From Atopsyche davidsoni (Eukaryota > Arthropoda > Insecta > Trichoptera > Hydrobiosidae), in the NCBI GenBank assembly GCA_022113835.1, contig JAILWY010000018.1:18003501-18067500 (forward strand): DNA of 64,000 nucleotides. The letters run 5' to 3'. This document shows, piece after piece, positions 11,121 through 24,265 of this stretch; position 1 is the stretch's first letter, and each line of letters starts with the position of its first letter. Made by a program: the position numbers and the translations under genes. The notes under the pieces are model-generated. The model searched no databases. It was given only the letters and a program-made list of their open reading frames with translations, and was not told the DNA's origin.

Positions 11121-13950
11121 TATTAAAACTGAAAAAATGTAATTTAAGTAAATTCATTCAAACGGCAACACACGCACACGCAATTTAAACAATGATGCCA
11201 TGGAAATGTTTCGGTTAAATTTTTTAAAAATATTGATCTGTTGCATTCGCGGATAAAACTACGAAATAATTCATAAAATTCCAAAAAGACGTAAGTACTT
11301 CTATAAAAGCATCCCTTTCTGAAATCCGGCGTTTCAGAAGCCATTCCAGCGCGCTGCCACCTCAAGGCCTAAACGAAAGCCTCACAGCGGGTGGCTCGCT
11401 GAATGACGGAACATTCTGCTAAATGACAACATTTGTATTTTAATACGGGCGCGCTCGGCATTGCCGGCTGAAAAAATGGAAAAATAAAGAATCAGGATTC
11501 CAGTCACGCGATGGAGGGGGCGGGGGCACCGCAAGGGCGCATTCCACGAAAAAACGTCAAATTATAGGTCACCTTCTTCCCGGTAAGAATATCAAATCGC
11601 GTGGAAACATTATTACACTCCACCCACTTTAAATCCGCACCAATATGACATTACTCACAATAACAACAATAAAAAAAAATATCTTTAAAATGTAAAACAT
11701 GGAAAACATTTTCGAATATTCTCCGCGGAAATATGTTCAAGGTCTGAAAATTCGTACCGGGGAACGAAATTAAATTCAATTCAATAAGATTGTTAAGACG
11801 ACGAGGAGAGCTTAAAGCTGACAACAGAAGTCGAAAATCTTCCCCGAACAGATTTTCTTATGAATAATGAATGAAAGATAATACTTTGAAGCTCGTTGCA
11901 ATGCAATCGACTTTTATTTGATTTCCACAAATTTGTGAAAATACATACAACCCCCAACGTTATCCTATAATAATATTTTGAATTATATGGAAATCCTCCC
12001 TTTTTGGTTAATTAAAATTATAAAGACAGTTTTGAAATGTAAAAATAATTTATAACCTTTCAAAGTTTGAGGGCATGGATTAATATGAATAAAATAGTCA
12101 AGGTTTCGTTTATAGCGGATTCGCGACCACCGTCTTGATTAATTTACTTTATATTGTATATATTGGCATTGTACAGACTTTGAATTGTGTCACTCTATAA
12201 ATAACTCTTTAATTAAAATTTATCAAGATCATTTTGAAGGTATTTCTTTTGATAAAGTAGCATCTTGAAACGAAAAGAAATCGACTATCCATTGATTAAA
12301 AGTTTTTATGACTTTATAGGAGAAGAGGGTCACGAGATTGGCTATTGACTCAGAGCGTATACTTGTATACCTTCAAGATAAAGTTGGTGGTTCAATTAAA
12401 ACTTGGATGATGATTTCTCATCCGATTTTCTAAAAGAAATTCTTTAAATATAAGTACGCTTCACACTGCCGTATACAATATTAATATTAATTAATTTTAA
12501 TGCATCGTGTTTTATTTCCGTCCGGGGCCATTTAAAACGCGGTACATCTTGTGAGACTTCTACGGTTATCTTAGCAATTAAAGGCATCGTCGGTAAAATA
12601 TGTCGTTCATTATGGCATGGCTATCTCAAAAATTAAGTTGGTTATTAGTTACCACAGCCGCTTATCAACTTAGCTAAATAAAGATTAAAAATAGTTTGGC
12701 CATATAGAACGAGAGATTTCTTTCAATATTTATATTTTATTAAACCTATTAGCGTTATGCATATAGATTTTTATTATTGTAAGTTACATTTATTTATTTT
12801 TCTAGGGTTAAACATTGCTCGTTTTTAAAAGAAGGAGTGCAAGTAAATCTTAAAAGGAGAAAATACAAAAAAAATATTTATTCTATGTATCGGGTATAAA
12901 TTATTGATTTGTTTTAATAAAAATAAAAGACATACATTTATCATAAAAAAACAAAATTTTGTTATATACTGGAAATAAATTTATTAAAGTACTGTTAACG
13001 CGCGGATTTTGGTCTCTATGTGATTGACATATCACACATTCATAATTTTATATGATTGATATAAGACTTCTTAATTGAAGGCTTATATTATTGTATTTTT
13101 TAAAAATATATAATTGAGGTCATTAAAAAATAAGCTCTGAAATGATTAAGTAGTTAAGAGAAATTAACTGATATCACTGATAAAAATATGCTACGCAGCA
13201 CATATCCAAATATCAAGTCGGGATGCATCTGCACTCTAAAGAGAGCAGAAGATGCAACAACTGGTGAAAACACTTGACTTGCCTGAAAACAGATGCTGGG
13301 ACGTAAAAACCTCAAGTGCATTCCTCTATCAGAATACTTAAGAGCTTTCCAAGAATTTATTATGTTCGACATAGGTTTATAGTTCCTTTGCCTCTGTATT
13401 AACTCTAATTTGGCGAAACATATATCTCAGGAGTAAAAATATATTCCATCTGTAATTTCTGATTCTATCAGTAATATTATTTTTAATTATAAACACACAA
13501 AACTTACTTAATAAAGAGGGTAACTTAAATCGATTCATTAAAGAACACGTGGTGATGTTTTAAATTTTTAAGTGAAAACTTATTTAGCAATAAATCACTG
13601 AACAGGATTGGTTTTTTAATTAATAATGTATCATATAGAAATATGACTTCAACGTCTATTCGAAAACATTTTAATTACCACCTTATCTAGGGTGATTGTA
13701 CTTCTGGAACAAAGATTAAGACGCAGTGCTCTTCCATTTTTTGCTTATCAGTAAAAGAAAGTATATAACAGTACAGAATAACGAATAAGGCTTAAAATTA
13801 ACGTTTTGCTCAAATGTTGGTGAAATTAATGGGTCAAAAAATAAAAAAAGTGGGAACACAAATAAACATTACCAAAATATATATATATATATAATTGAAT
13901 TTCACCAAATTATATGGTGGGAAATATAGTTAATTGAATAATGCATTTCG
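11121..13950. other. Intergenic DNA, no gene seen
   Basis: AT-rich spacer with a GC-richer island at about 11390-11530. Small ORFs (for example 11144-11365 and 13154-13372, minus) lack codon bias or recognisable motifs. A short AT dinucleotide run lies near 13879-13894. Confidence 0.4.
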
Positions 13951-14250
13951 TTCATACATAGAAGATGATTTAAAGAAACTCTCAGAAAAATATCATCGTG
14001 ATTTGTGTGGGATTTGAACCCAAATCTCCTGGCTTACATGGCCGGTGTACTAACCCTTGTACTAACGAATCACTTCCGTTAATCGAGAATTTTTAACAAC
14101 CATACTCTTTATATGAACCAATGTGCCCAGGCCAACCAATATTTAGTGATTTGCAAGCACTGGACTTTTTGAACAAAGTAACAAGTGAAGCGATTTTAGT
14201 CCCATCTGGATATTAATTTAGCCAAGAAGCGCACCATCATATACGTATGT
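13951..14250 (-). mobile_element. tRNA-like TIR element, copy 1 (minus)
   Basis: This is the reverse complement of the long form at 26540-26893, including gaaccaatgtgcccaggcc and the tRNA-like core at 13999-14071. It lies head to head with the next copy, making a large inverted repeat. No ORF is carried. Confidence 0.65.
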
Positions 14251-14525
14251 ATATTTTTTGATTGGACGTCAATCAGATGCGTATTTATTACCCATTACGG
14301 GTTTATTATATTATTACTGATATGATACAAGGGTTAGTACACCGGCCATGTAAGCCAGGGGATGTGGGTTCAAATCATACACAAATCACGATGATATTTT
14401 TCTGAGAGTTTCTTTAAATCATCTTCTATGTATGAACTAATGTGCCTAATCATATTAGTAATAATATACCCGTAATGGGTAATAAATACGCATCTGATTG
14501 ACGTCCAATCAAAAAATAGACATGC
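14244..14525 (+). mobile_element. tRNA-like TIR element, copy 2 (short form)
   Basis: Terminal inverted repeats of about 55-75 bp (about 14244-14318 and 14457-14525) contain gattggacgtcaatcagatg and its complement. Between them lies a truncated tRNA-like core (14318-14389) that has lost its D-arm start. Long TIRs with no ORF indicate a MITE, yet the middle looks like a tRNA, which is unusual for this class. Confidence 0.65.
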
Positions 14526-17251
14526 GTAATGCATTTCGAATAAAAGCTTTTAGAATATTCAATGTTAAATAAAATATTGTAAAAATATACACTAATGACG
14601 ACTGATAATCAAGTATATTTTCACAGTTCAGTTTTACCCTGCTTGTCAATGACATGAATTCACCATTAGCACTTATCTAAATCATCCCTGCGTCTCTAGC
14701 GACTGACATAAAACCGAGCTAAGTATCTCAGTGGATGTTGGGTCTGCTGTCTGGGCTACTTTACGGCAGGAGTGGCCGGGCCACGTGTGCAGCACGTGGT
14801 GCAAGTGCTGCCCGGAATATTAATCTACAGTTCGGCACGATATGATATGTTCTAGAATTCAAAGAATCTTTCGGGAATGGATATGTATGTCGTAAAGGTT
14901 AAATATTTTCGCGTGAAAAAGTAAAATCTCTCTTTATGATTTTTCGAAGCTTTCAGCTCTCTTTATATCTGTGGCAACCGCGAATGGGCACAAAAGTATC
15001 GTATGTCAATAAAACTTTAGATTTTCTCAAGAATCATTTAAAAGTTTGGATGTTTTAACTGTTAATATGTTTTTTCACACGCAGGTATTCGATTTTACTG
15101 TCTGATGCTAGAACATAATTTTTTGATAGACTTGACGTTCTTGAAATGTGGGATCAAACCTCATTCAAGGCATATTTTATTTTTATAAACAGTTAGTGTT
15201 GCTTGGTAATTTATCTTATTTCGTCAAACGTAATAAAATACCTAATTTAATATAAAAATATAATAAATTACAACGAATTCCTTTCTTCAATTAAATTTTA
15301 TTATTGATTGAATACGCGGTAAAGAATAAACATCTTTACCAAATAAAAAAAGTGTTATGCATGTACTTTTGTAAAGATTATATTTATAAGTATGTACTTG
15401 AGTGTTTCAAATGCCCTCCGATGAAAGCGATGTTAAAAATATACAAGTTCGTGAAAACCTAAGAAGTGATTTTTTCAATTTCGCGAGGAGAATTTTAAGC
15501 AGGTAAGCAGCCAGGCATTTACCCAAAACATGTTCTCAATTTTACTTTGGAATCAACATTCTAAGTGTCTCTAGAGAAAAGTATTAAAGTATTCCTTTGA
15601 AAAACTTTACATTTTCGCGATGTAAAAGTTATTAACTATTTAATTATTTTATTTAAATATAAGAATTTGTTATTAATACTGAAATTAATTCACTGATGTT
15701 CTTGAAAAACCACTTAAATATTAAGATAAGATTAAACGCTGGTTGTCTTTGTGAATTTAATTTGGTTGTATAAAATAACGATCGAACGAAGGTCCTGAAA
15801 ACACAAGCAAAGTCAGTCGCCTGTTCACAAATTCCTTGTTAACTCTTTATTTAGTTCGGAAGGGTCGAATCGTGTCGAATTGGAAATTTAACCAATTTAG
15901 ATCCTGCAATCAACTTTTCAGGGGGAAAGAGTATTTTATATATTTTAATATTAGTTTTAGATTACGCTATTGATTCAATGTGCTAGACAACGGATAATTT
16001 TAAATTTCCCCCCTATCATCCAATTAGGCCTGTAAAATGTGCTGATATGTAAAAAAAAATGTTTATGACGATTTTAAAGATTTTTTTTATACCGGTTATC
16101 ATTTAACGTTACTAAGTAGTGAATCATAAAATTAAGTTCTTGGGTGCTATGCCGTATTAAGGTTTTTTTGGTTTTCCGCACTGGTAAAAATAACTCTTTT
16201 CATATTAATATGAATCTCTTCTTAGCTGTATTATTATATGATGATGTAAATAAAATTTCACAGCCGCTATCTCTATGTATGTATAAAATTAGTTATGACA
16301 GGAATTCACTAGTAAATATAAGATTTATGTTAGGTCCTGATACTTACATGTTTTTCTCTCGTCGCAAGTTTCGAAACCATCTTAGAAGTCGCTTATTTAT
16401 TTGTACAGGCACAATTTAATTAGAAAGTGAACTGCAGCGGCCGCGCTCGTCGGGAGAGACGATCGGCGGTTCAAGAACACTCGGGGAGAGCAAATATTTA
16501 AATATTATTTATTCAGTGTCGAACAGCTCCAGAAGACAGGCTCCGACACTCCGGGGAGGCTGAGGCGCGAGCTGAACGCGGCGAGCAAACAAATAAACAC
16601 TTTATCTGGAACGAAGTGGCTGACACATTAAAAGGAAAAGCACCCTTCCCTCCCCGGCGAGGCGCTCGGAATCCGAGTTCTCAAACTTGTGTCAGTCCTC
16701 ATATTTGTACCCACTTTTAAAGAAACTTTCAAAGGATTTCTGTCATAATAAAGAAACTTCACGGGAAGAACGGGAACGAAGAACACTACGCCGTAAATAG
16801 CTTTTATATTTTTCCTGTTCGCAAAATGAGGCAAACTTTTCTCACACACAACAGTAAAGAGAGAGCTGCTCTTCCAATGCAAGGAAAATATAAATATGGC
16901 GGCGAGGCGTTATTACAAGGTGGCTTTAAAACAGTAGTCAGTCACTTTTATTCAGTGTGTATTTATATTTTCTGTCTTTAACAAGTATGAAATTTTTTAC
17001 AAATTTATTTGGTAGAATATACTTTATAATTTAAAAGAGCAGCAGTTGACAGAGTCATTAGTTCAGATGTTTAGATTTGTATAAAATATTTTTTAAATAA
17101 AAATTCAAAAACAGGTCTCAGCAAAATTTTGACGATCCTCGCAAAGGGCAGCTCTCTCCCTTTGCATTAATAGTAGTAGGAAAGAGAAAGAAGATAATAT
17201 GAATAAGCTTATATTAAAAAAAGCAAGTAAATCCAGATGATATTGTTTGTA
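14526..17251. other. Intergenic DNA, no gene seen
   Basis: AT-rich spacer with GC-richer islands at about 14735-14835 and 16425-16690. The ORFs at 16144-16419 and 16628-16882 have no recognisable features. Confidence 0.4.
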
Positions 17252-18707
17252 AACAAAATTTGAATGATGAGAACAACCAATATATTTATTTATATGCTAG
17301 TTTTTACAATTAATAGTTTTAAATAGTCCATACGCCATTCAGGGAAACTTGGATGGTCGGATGTACAGCGTTATATCTAGACAGATACATGTCGTCATAC
17401 TTACTCGGCAGAGCAAAATTTAGATGATGAGAACAACCAATATATTTATTTATATGCTAGTTTTTACAATAAATAGTTTTAAATAGTCTACACGGCATTC
17501 GAGGAAATTTGGATGGTCGGATGTACAGCGTTATAGCTATACAGATAGACGTCGTCATAATTGATTGACAGAGCAAAATTTGAATGATGAGAGCAACCAT
17601 TACATTTACTAATATGCTAGTTTTTATAATTAATAGTTTTTAATAGTCCACTCCATTCGGGGAAACTTGGATGGTCGGATATACAGCGTTATAGCTATAC
17701 AGATAGACGTCATACTTGATCGACAGAGCAAAATTTGAATGATGAGAACAACCAATATATGTATTAATATGCAAGTATTATTAACTAATAATTTTAAATA
17801 GTCTACACTCCATTCAGGGAAACATGGATGGTCGAATGTACAGTGTTATATCTAGACGGATAGATGTCGTCATACCTGCACGGCAGAGCAAAATTTAGAC
17901 GATGAGAACAATCAATACATTTATGAATATGCTAGTATTATTAATTAATAATTTTAAATAGTCTACACGCCATTCGGATGAATGGTCGGAAACTTGGATG
18001 ATCGGATGTACAGCGTTATATCTAGACGGATAGATGACGTCATACCTGCGCGGTAGAGAAAAATTTGAATGATGAGATCAAATATATTTATTAATATGCT
18101 AGTTTAATAAATAATAATTTTAAATAGTCTACACGCCATTCAGGGAAACTTGGATGGTCGGATAAACAGCGTTATAGCTATACAAATAGACGTCGTCATA
18201 CTTGCACGGCAGAGCAAAATTTAGACGATGAAAACAATCAATACATTTATGAATATGCTAGTTTTATTCATTAATAATGTTAAATAGTCTATACGCCATT
18301 CTGGTAAACTTGGATGGTCGGATGTACAGCTTTATAGCTAGACAGATAGACGTCGTCATACTTGATCGACAGAGCAAATTTGAATGATGAGACTACCAAT
18401 ATATTTGTTAATATGCTAGTTTTATTAAATAATATATTATAAATAATAATTTTAAATAGTCTACACGCCATTCAGGGAAACTTGGATGGTGGGATGTACA
18501 GCGTTATATCTAGACGGATAGATGTCGTCATACCTGCACGGCAGAGCAAAATTTGAATCATGAGAACATCCAATATTTGATAATTTGCTACTTTTATTAA
18601 ATAATAGTTTTTAATAGTCTACTCGCCATTCAGGGAAACTTGGATGGTCAGATGTACAGCTTTATAGCTAGACAGATATACGAGTATGTCGTCATACTTG
18701 GTCGGCA
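17252..18707. repeat. Tandem repeat, nine units of about 155-172 bp
   Basis: Units start near 17252, 17411, 17571, 17726, 17886, 18055, 18212, 18372 and 18544, each opening with a form of gagcaaaatttgaatgatga. Each unit carries cttggatggtcggatgtaca and a variant of gacagatagacgtcgtcata. The units differ by point changes and small indels, so the array is not fresh. The last unit runs straight into a GC-rich island at 18715. It is satellite-like DNA without coding potential. Confidence 0.9.
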
Positions 18708-20550
18708 GAGGAAGTTCCTCGGGCCGCGTCATCCCCAGGCCCCGCACACTCGGCCAGGCCGTCCGCTAATGACCGCTGTCTGCACTTGCATACCGAGGCT
18801 CCGGCACTGCCTGCAAACACAGCCTTATGTAGGCCCGGGAGAACCTAATGACTTCGGAAGACCTTTGTAATGTCCTATACTGGGATAAAAAAAACAAAAA
18901 AAATTAATACGATGACGACAAAACAAATATAATCAGTCCCAATGTAAATTACACATAATTGATACAAAAAAAGAAAATTGGGAACTCTCATATTAAGTAG
19001 TCGTAGTTTTTTTTTTAAATGATTTGTTTTTAATGTTTTTATAGTTTGTGTTTTAATATACAAATAATTTTATATCATAGTGAATTAGATGTGTACCCAA
19101 TCACACCAATTACGAAGGTAGCAGAGTAATTGCATTTGATAAACATTTTAAAAGATAATATTTTTTGGTACGAATAAAAGCTGTATGTTAAGGGAGGAAA
19201 TGAAAATTGTATATGAGTTGTTTTATTTTTGTAAATTATATCGGATAAATATTTAATATATTGTCGCAATATTTTTGCGACAGTTTGTGTCTAATAAAAA
19301 CACTGATTACATGTTATGTCCAGATTTCAAGGATTCCTGAAATTGAGCTCGAGCCTGCGGTGAGTTAGTGTCCTCACCCTCCCGCCCCCATCACGTGTAC
19401 CGTTAATTACCAGGGGAGGATCTTGAGACCTCATCAATCAATGGTCACTTGCAGCACAAGAACAATCATTTGGTCCGGAATTACGCCCGCAAAAAAGGGT
19501 TAACTGCCCTGGTCCGGGTTAAGTGAATTAATTATTGCTGCGGTGGATAGGCGCCTGATTGGGACTCGCGCGGCCTGTCTGGGCCAAAGTGCCCGATATC
19601 AAAATCTCGAATACAACTGGTTAAAATACCACATTTACATACAGCCATGGTCAAATTGTTAATTAAGATTATTTTTATTTGATTATTCCCGAGCAGCTGG
19701 AGCTTAAAGCCGACACAACTTGCCACCGATTTGCAATTAACCAAAAGCGTTCGTTTTTTTATGATTCAGTATGAGTAAATAACTTGGGCCGCAGCGTGTG
19801 TATGCATAACGAATAAGGCATATAAATATGTATCAATGTCTTTTTGTGACCAGGAAAAAAAAAATTGTGTCTATTTATGGCAATTTCCAGGAATAAAGTA
19901 TCTCAAAATATGCTTATTATTATCCGGCCAAAGCGGAAAGAACGAATAAAATGTATTTTTGACTTAAAATAATGAGATATTTTTATGAAACAAAGGTTAT
20001 TTTTTAGGTATACTGATGTTACAGTTCAGTAGCTTCAACACATAAATTACTTTCTTATTGGAGATGCGTCCGCATTAGAAAAAAAACAAAGTATCAAATT
20101 CTGGCAAATATCCATTTGTGTAGAGTCATATATTACGTTGTACGAGCCACGCAGGACGCTGAACTACACTCGGTCGGAGATCACAATAAAAAGTGGATTT
20201 AATTAAAGCAACTCTTTTAATTAGCAGTTGTCTTAATGGATAATCTCGGGCCGGCGGGTCGGGGACGAGATTCGCAGTCACTCCGGAAATTTGGTGGCAT
20301 TATTCACGAGGGCGACAGTCGCCCATAAATCCTGTTGTCGCTTAAATTACGCATGTTTTACTTGCCGCGGCCGTGCTGCGTGTGGCCGCGCCCGCGCCCC
20401 CCAAACCTTCCACTTCATTCTAATATTAATAGACTTAACTTCACTCTCTCATTGCAAAACATCTATACCAAGTATGCACGATAATAATTTACAATTAGTT
20501 TGAACGAATCGCCATTGAAAAAAAAGCATTTATGGCAATTTTATAGTACA
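18708..20550. other. Intergenic DNA with GC-richer islands
   Basis: No gene is recognised. GC-richer patches lie at about 18715-18850, 19340-19400, 19540-19600 and 20240-20400, in an AT-rich background. The ORF at 20291-20503 falls in one such patch and has no family features. Confidence 0.4.
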
Positions 20551-20921
20551 CTAGCGGATACCCGGCGCGTGCTACTGCGCTAAATAAAGAAATAAAATAT
20601 TTTTTTTATTTGTTCGAAAAAAAAAAAAAAAGAAAAAAGATCAGTGTGTTTTTGTTGGCAGCCTGCAAATACGCGAAAATGTTACTGTTCCTCTTTTGAA
20701 AAGTATTCGCTACCGCGAAATGTCGAAACTTTTGTATGGGAAATGTCGAAAATCTATTTAATTAAATAAACCAAATTTGATTATCAATTGTTTAATTTTA
20801 GTGGCCTCAAACCACCTCAATATTATTGGCTTTCAAATGAAACCGGTTTGGGGCACATCGGTTCGATGGTTTTAAAGATTAATAACCGCCGGTTTTTGAA
20901 TTTGTATTTTATATATTTAGA
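20551..20921 (-). mobile_element. Non-autonomous mini-Helitron
   Basis: On the minus strand the element starts with TC (complement of GA at 20920-20921) and ends CTAG (20551-20554) after the same GC-rich hairpin that ends the Helitrons at 29920 and 56297. Its interior matches their first about 250 bp (cataccgggtt-like 5' end, aaccaaatttgattatcaat, acgcgaaaatg) joined directly to their 3' end. The rep/helicase part is deleted. Flanking bases are A and T as expected for Helitron insertion. Confidence 0.75.
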
Positions 20922-22450
20922 TACCGCAGTTATAATGATTGACGCTTTCAAAAGTACTTTTCTCTTATCTAATGTTAATATACATTACTCACTTATTGGT
21001 AAAACATCAATGTTCAATTTACACATATAAAATACGCTAATTTTCACGCTTAGTTTGACCCGCTTTTTTTTAATCATCCGAATCATAAAACTGACTTTTC
21101 TCAACAACAACAAAAAAATACCCAGGCTAATTTTTATATAAAAAACGTTATATTAAAATAGTTATTTTGACTCACGCTTCTCAAAAAATAAATACGTTAA
21201 TTTTAACAGTGTGTTTGACCGCGTTTTCCTAAATCATTTCACTCTACGTATTTTATTTATTTAAACCTTAGCTTACATAACACAAAAACAGCTGTGTCAA
21301 GTTTACACTCAAATAATATAATGTTAATATTTACGTTGACTCGTGATTCTTAAATAATTCTACTCCATATGAATTTTTAAAGACAATTTGAATATATATC
21401 TATGCCATGTTAATTTAAAATTCGTATATATATACAAGTAATATTTGGCATATATTTTTAGAACAATTCAACCCAATACTCATGTAAAAGGAATTGCATT
21501 ACGATTTTTTATCACAGTTATGAGTCAATATATACATGCACGTTAACACATACAAATACTAATAATCTGTTGATTAAAAAGCATTTTTTCTCTATTGATA
21601 TTTACAAACCGATTAAATTATATTTCTGTTAAATAAGATGTAAAGGTTTAGATGCACAGAGAATCTAGAGTGGAATGAAATGCTAGTTAAATCTGTTTTG
21701 GAGGCACTTCAGCTCTACGCGGATTGTTGCTATTACTCTAATGGTAATGGTTTAAATTTTATTAGAAAGCATGCTAAAACTTTTTACATTCAGCGCAACA
21801 AATATACAACTTTGCATCTTATTGTGATTTACTTTTTTCGCTAGATTCTTACCTTCAGATATAAAAAGCGCCCGGCTCATCAGTCTCGCTGGGATCCGCG
21901 GAGAGACGGAGAGCGCTGTCATGGCGCGCTGCTATTGTATTTAATATTAAAACGTCTTACCGACTTTAATATGTTGGAGAAAAGAAATCCGGAATGAAAG
22001 AAAGTGAGCAGAAAGGTCTGCGAGAGGATGAAAGCGCGGGTGAGAGTGCGTGACACATTACATACGTCATACGTCACTTAGATGCCCGGGGCTGTCCAAT
22101 TACCGGGGCCGGGCGGGTTGCAGCCGACAAAACTTCATATTATTCTTTCTCCAGATAAAATGTACGGAACTTTTCAAGTCTCGTGTGTTACAAAAGGTAA
22201 GAAACACGCAAGGAGTACGAAGCGCTGCCGAGATTGTGTACAAATAAAGGCAAACAACCGCTCTGTGAATGCTTCGTGCCGGGACTAATCTCCTGTGGTT
22301 TATACGATTGTCTTCTAATTCGTCGGATTCTGAATTAAAGAGTAGTTGTATATGTCAGAAATACAGAGCATTCACTCTGAAAAGCCGGAGCTTAGGGATA
22401 TTTTCATTAATGTAACACGGTAATTCTTAAGCATAACATTTTCACATATT
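20922..22450. other. Intergenic DNA with diverged tandem segments
   Basis: Near 21030, 21190 and 21320 a segment resembling aaatacgctaattttcac followed by a tttgacc motif recurs about every 150 bp in diverged form. A GC-richer island lies at about 21880-22130. The overlapping ORFs at 22050-22288 sit in that island and have no family features. Confidence 0.4.
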
Positions 22451-22752
22451 TTATTCAATGTCTATTTTTTGGATTGAACGTCATTCAGATGCGTATTTAT
22501 TACCCATTGCGGGTTTATTATATTATTACTTATATGATTGGCCTGGGCACATTGGTTCATATGTAGAGTATGATTGTTAAAAATTCTTGATTAATGGATG
22601 TGATTCGTTAGTACGAGGATCAATACACCGGCCATGCAAGCTAGGGGATGTGGGTTCAAATCCCACACAAATCACGATGATATTTTTCTGAGAATTTCTC
22701 TAATCATCTTCTATGTGTGAACAAATGTGCCTAATCATATTAGAAATAATAT
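22451..22752 (+). mobile_element. tRNA-like TIR element, copy 3
   Basis: The left end carries the TIR (ggattgaacgtcattcagat). The right end stops at tagaaataatat without the matching TIR. The core at 22602-22674 folds as a tRNA-like cloverleaf. No ORF is carried. Confidence 0.65.
22602..22674 (+). other. tRNA-like sequence (pseudo-tRNA within mobile element)
   Basis: The 73 nt have acceptor GATTCGT/ACAAATC, T at position 8, a D-arm, an anticodon arm with loop CATGCAA, and a perfect T-arm GTGGG-TTCAAAT-CCCAC. Position 33 is A, not the universal T, so it is unlikely to be a working tRNA. It moves with the repeat. Confidence 0.5.
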
Positions 22753-24124
22753 TTTATTCAACGTGATATAAATGCTTATCTAGTAAATAAACTGCATTGG
22801 GAAATAAGATAAATCTAAGATTGACTTGTTGGTATTGTATTAAAGGCAGCCGGTTCTTGACTCAGAGTTTAATTTGATTCCCGGCTCTGAGAGCTGAATC
22901 CCAAACTAATGTTAATTGGGTTCAGCTTGTTTTGGTATGGCCAAAAATGATTTATATTTATTGAACAAAATAAAAACCATGTTGCGCCCAAAGTTAAGTA
23001 AACTTCATTCTGAGTAAGATAAATGTTAACAATATAAATAATTTATGAAATTATCAATAGAAATAAGTTGATTGTTTTCTCGTTATACAAAATTCTGGCA
23101 CAGCTTAAAATATCAACATAAAAAATAAAATTGATGTTTTTGTGTTTAATAGCTGTACTCTGAAGCTATTGAATCGGACGGCGTCCACAAAATTTATTAT
23201 CTATTTTAAATCTATTTTGTATGTCAAATTTCATACTCTGTCTATGAGAATAAATGAACTGAGCAGGTCGTCAGTGTCGTCGCCCCTCGTCAGTCAGCGC
23301 AGAGTAGCAAATAGAACAGACGGGCGTTTCATTTCTTCTCAAGTCCGTATACTGTTACAACACAACACAAGAGGAAGCCTCGGATGCGGCCGACAATCAG
23401 CCAGTAAAGAAATTTGTATACAGCATCAAATAACCCGTACAATTATTGTGAAGGATGAATAATTTTAATTTTAAATAACAATATATATTCAGTAACATTT
23501 CAGTCGATTTTACTGAAGTTCAAGCGATTTTTCGTTGTGCATAATATATGGCGGGGCTGCAGTCTGCCCGGCTGCCGCTTTACTTCAATTATTGGATTCC
23601 TTCCCCGGCGGGAGAGGATCCCGCTGGGATTCACGGAATGACTCCATTCGGTTCCTATCGAATATCTGTCTTGCGGAGTGCCGGGAACGCGATCGCGGAT
23701 AGCGGACTACAGAGTTCCCCGGGAGGATGCATCTGCCGCTACCCTGCGTCATCAACTGCTGCAAAATCTGTTCACTATGCAGATAGTATTTGCAAGGTAC
23801 TCTGAATTTTCTTGGACCTCTGCATCTGGATCATAATATTTTGAGAAATTTTCAATATGAATAGCCAACTGACAATAATATTTTTGTCTGTAAGTAGTTT
23901 TGGTTTTCAAGGGTTTTGTCTGACTCAAACACTCAAAAGTCAAATGTGCTAAAAACAAAAAAATAATTCATGTTTGTAGTTTTAATATGGAGTGTCACTA
24001 ATAAAACTTGTCTTTTAAGTATTTGAGTGTTAAAAATCTAAAACCGTACCCCCTGGTACCCCACGTACTGATGCATAATTTCAATCTAGTATTAGACTGA
24101 AAAATATGCTTGAGTATGTTATAT
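22753..24124. other. Intergenic DNA, no gene seen
   Basis: AT-rich apart from an island at 23540-23760 with an open + frame (23548-23805, 85 aa) that shows no recognisable motif and no splice signals that would tie it to a gene. Confidence 0.4.
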
Positions 24125-24265
24125 AAGTAATCAATTTTTATTACTTGAGTACTTGGTGAGATTCCATTTTACTATTTTAAATAAAATACTCGAGTGATTT
24201 ATTCCACAAATTATTTTTTATTGATGAGGAAAAAATCACTCAAGTATTTTATTCAAAATATTAGT
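24125..24265. mobile_element. Foldback MITE family 1, rearranged copy
   Basis: It contains gagtacttggtgagattcc and two inverted arms (24180-24200 and 24232-24252) built on aaataaaatactcgagtgat and its complement. It matches the family at 497, 9811 and 25690. Confidence 0.55.

Noticed and set aside
17252..18707. CRISPR-like array
   Set aside because: Units are about 160 bp long without short spacers between identical repeats, and the DNA is from an animal nucleus; it is a tandem satellite.
22602..22674. Functional tRNA gene
   Set aside because: It folds as a tRNA but lacks T33 and recurs as part of a dispersed TIR element, so a mobile pseudo-tRNA is more likely.
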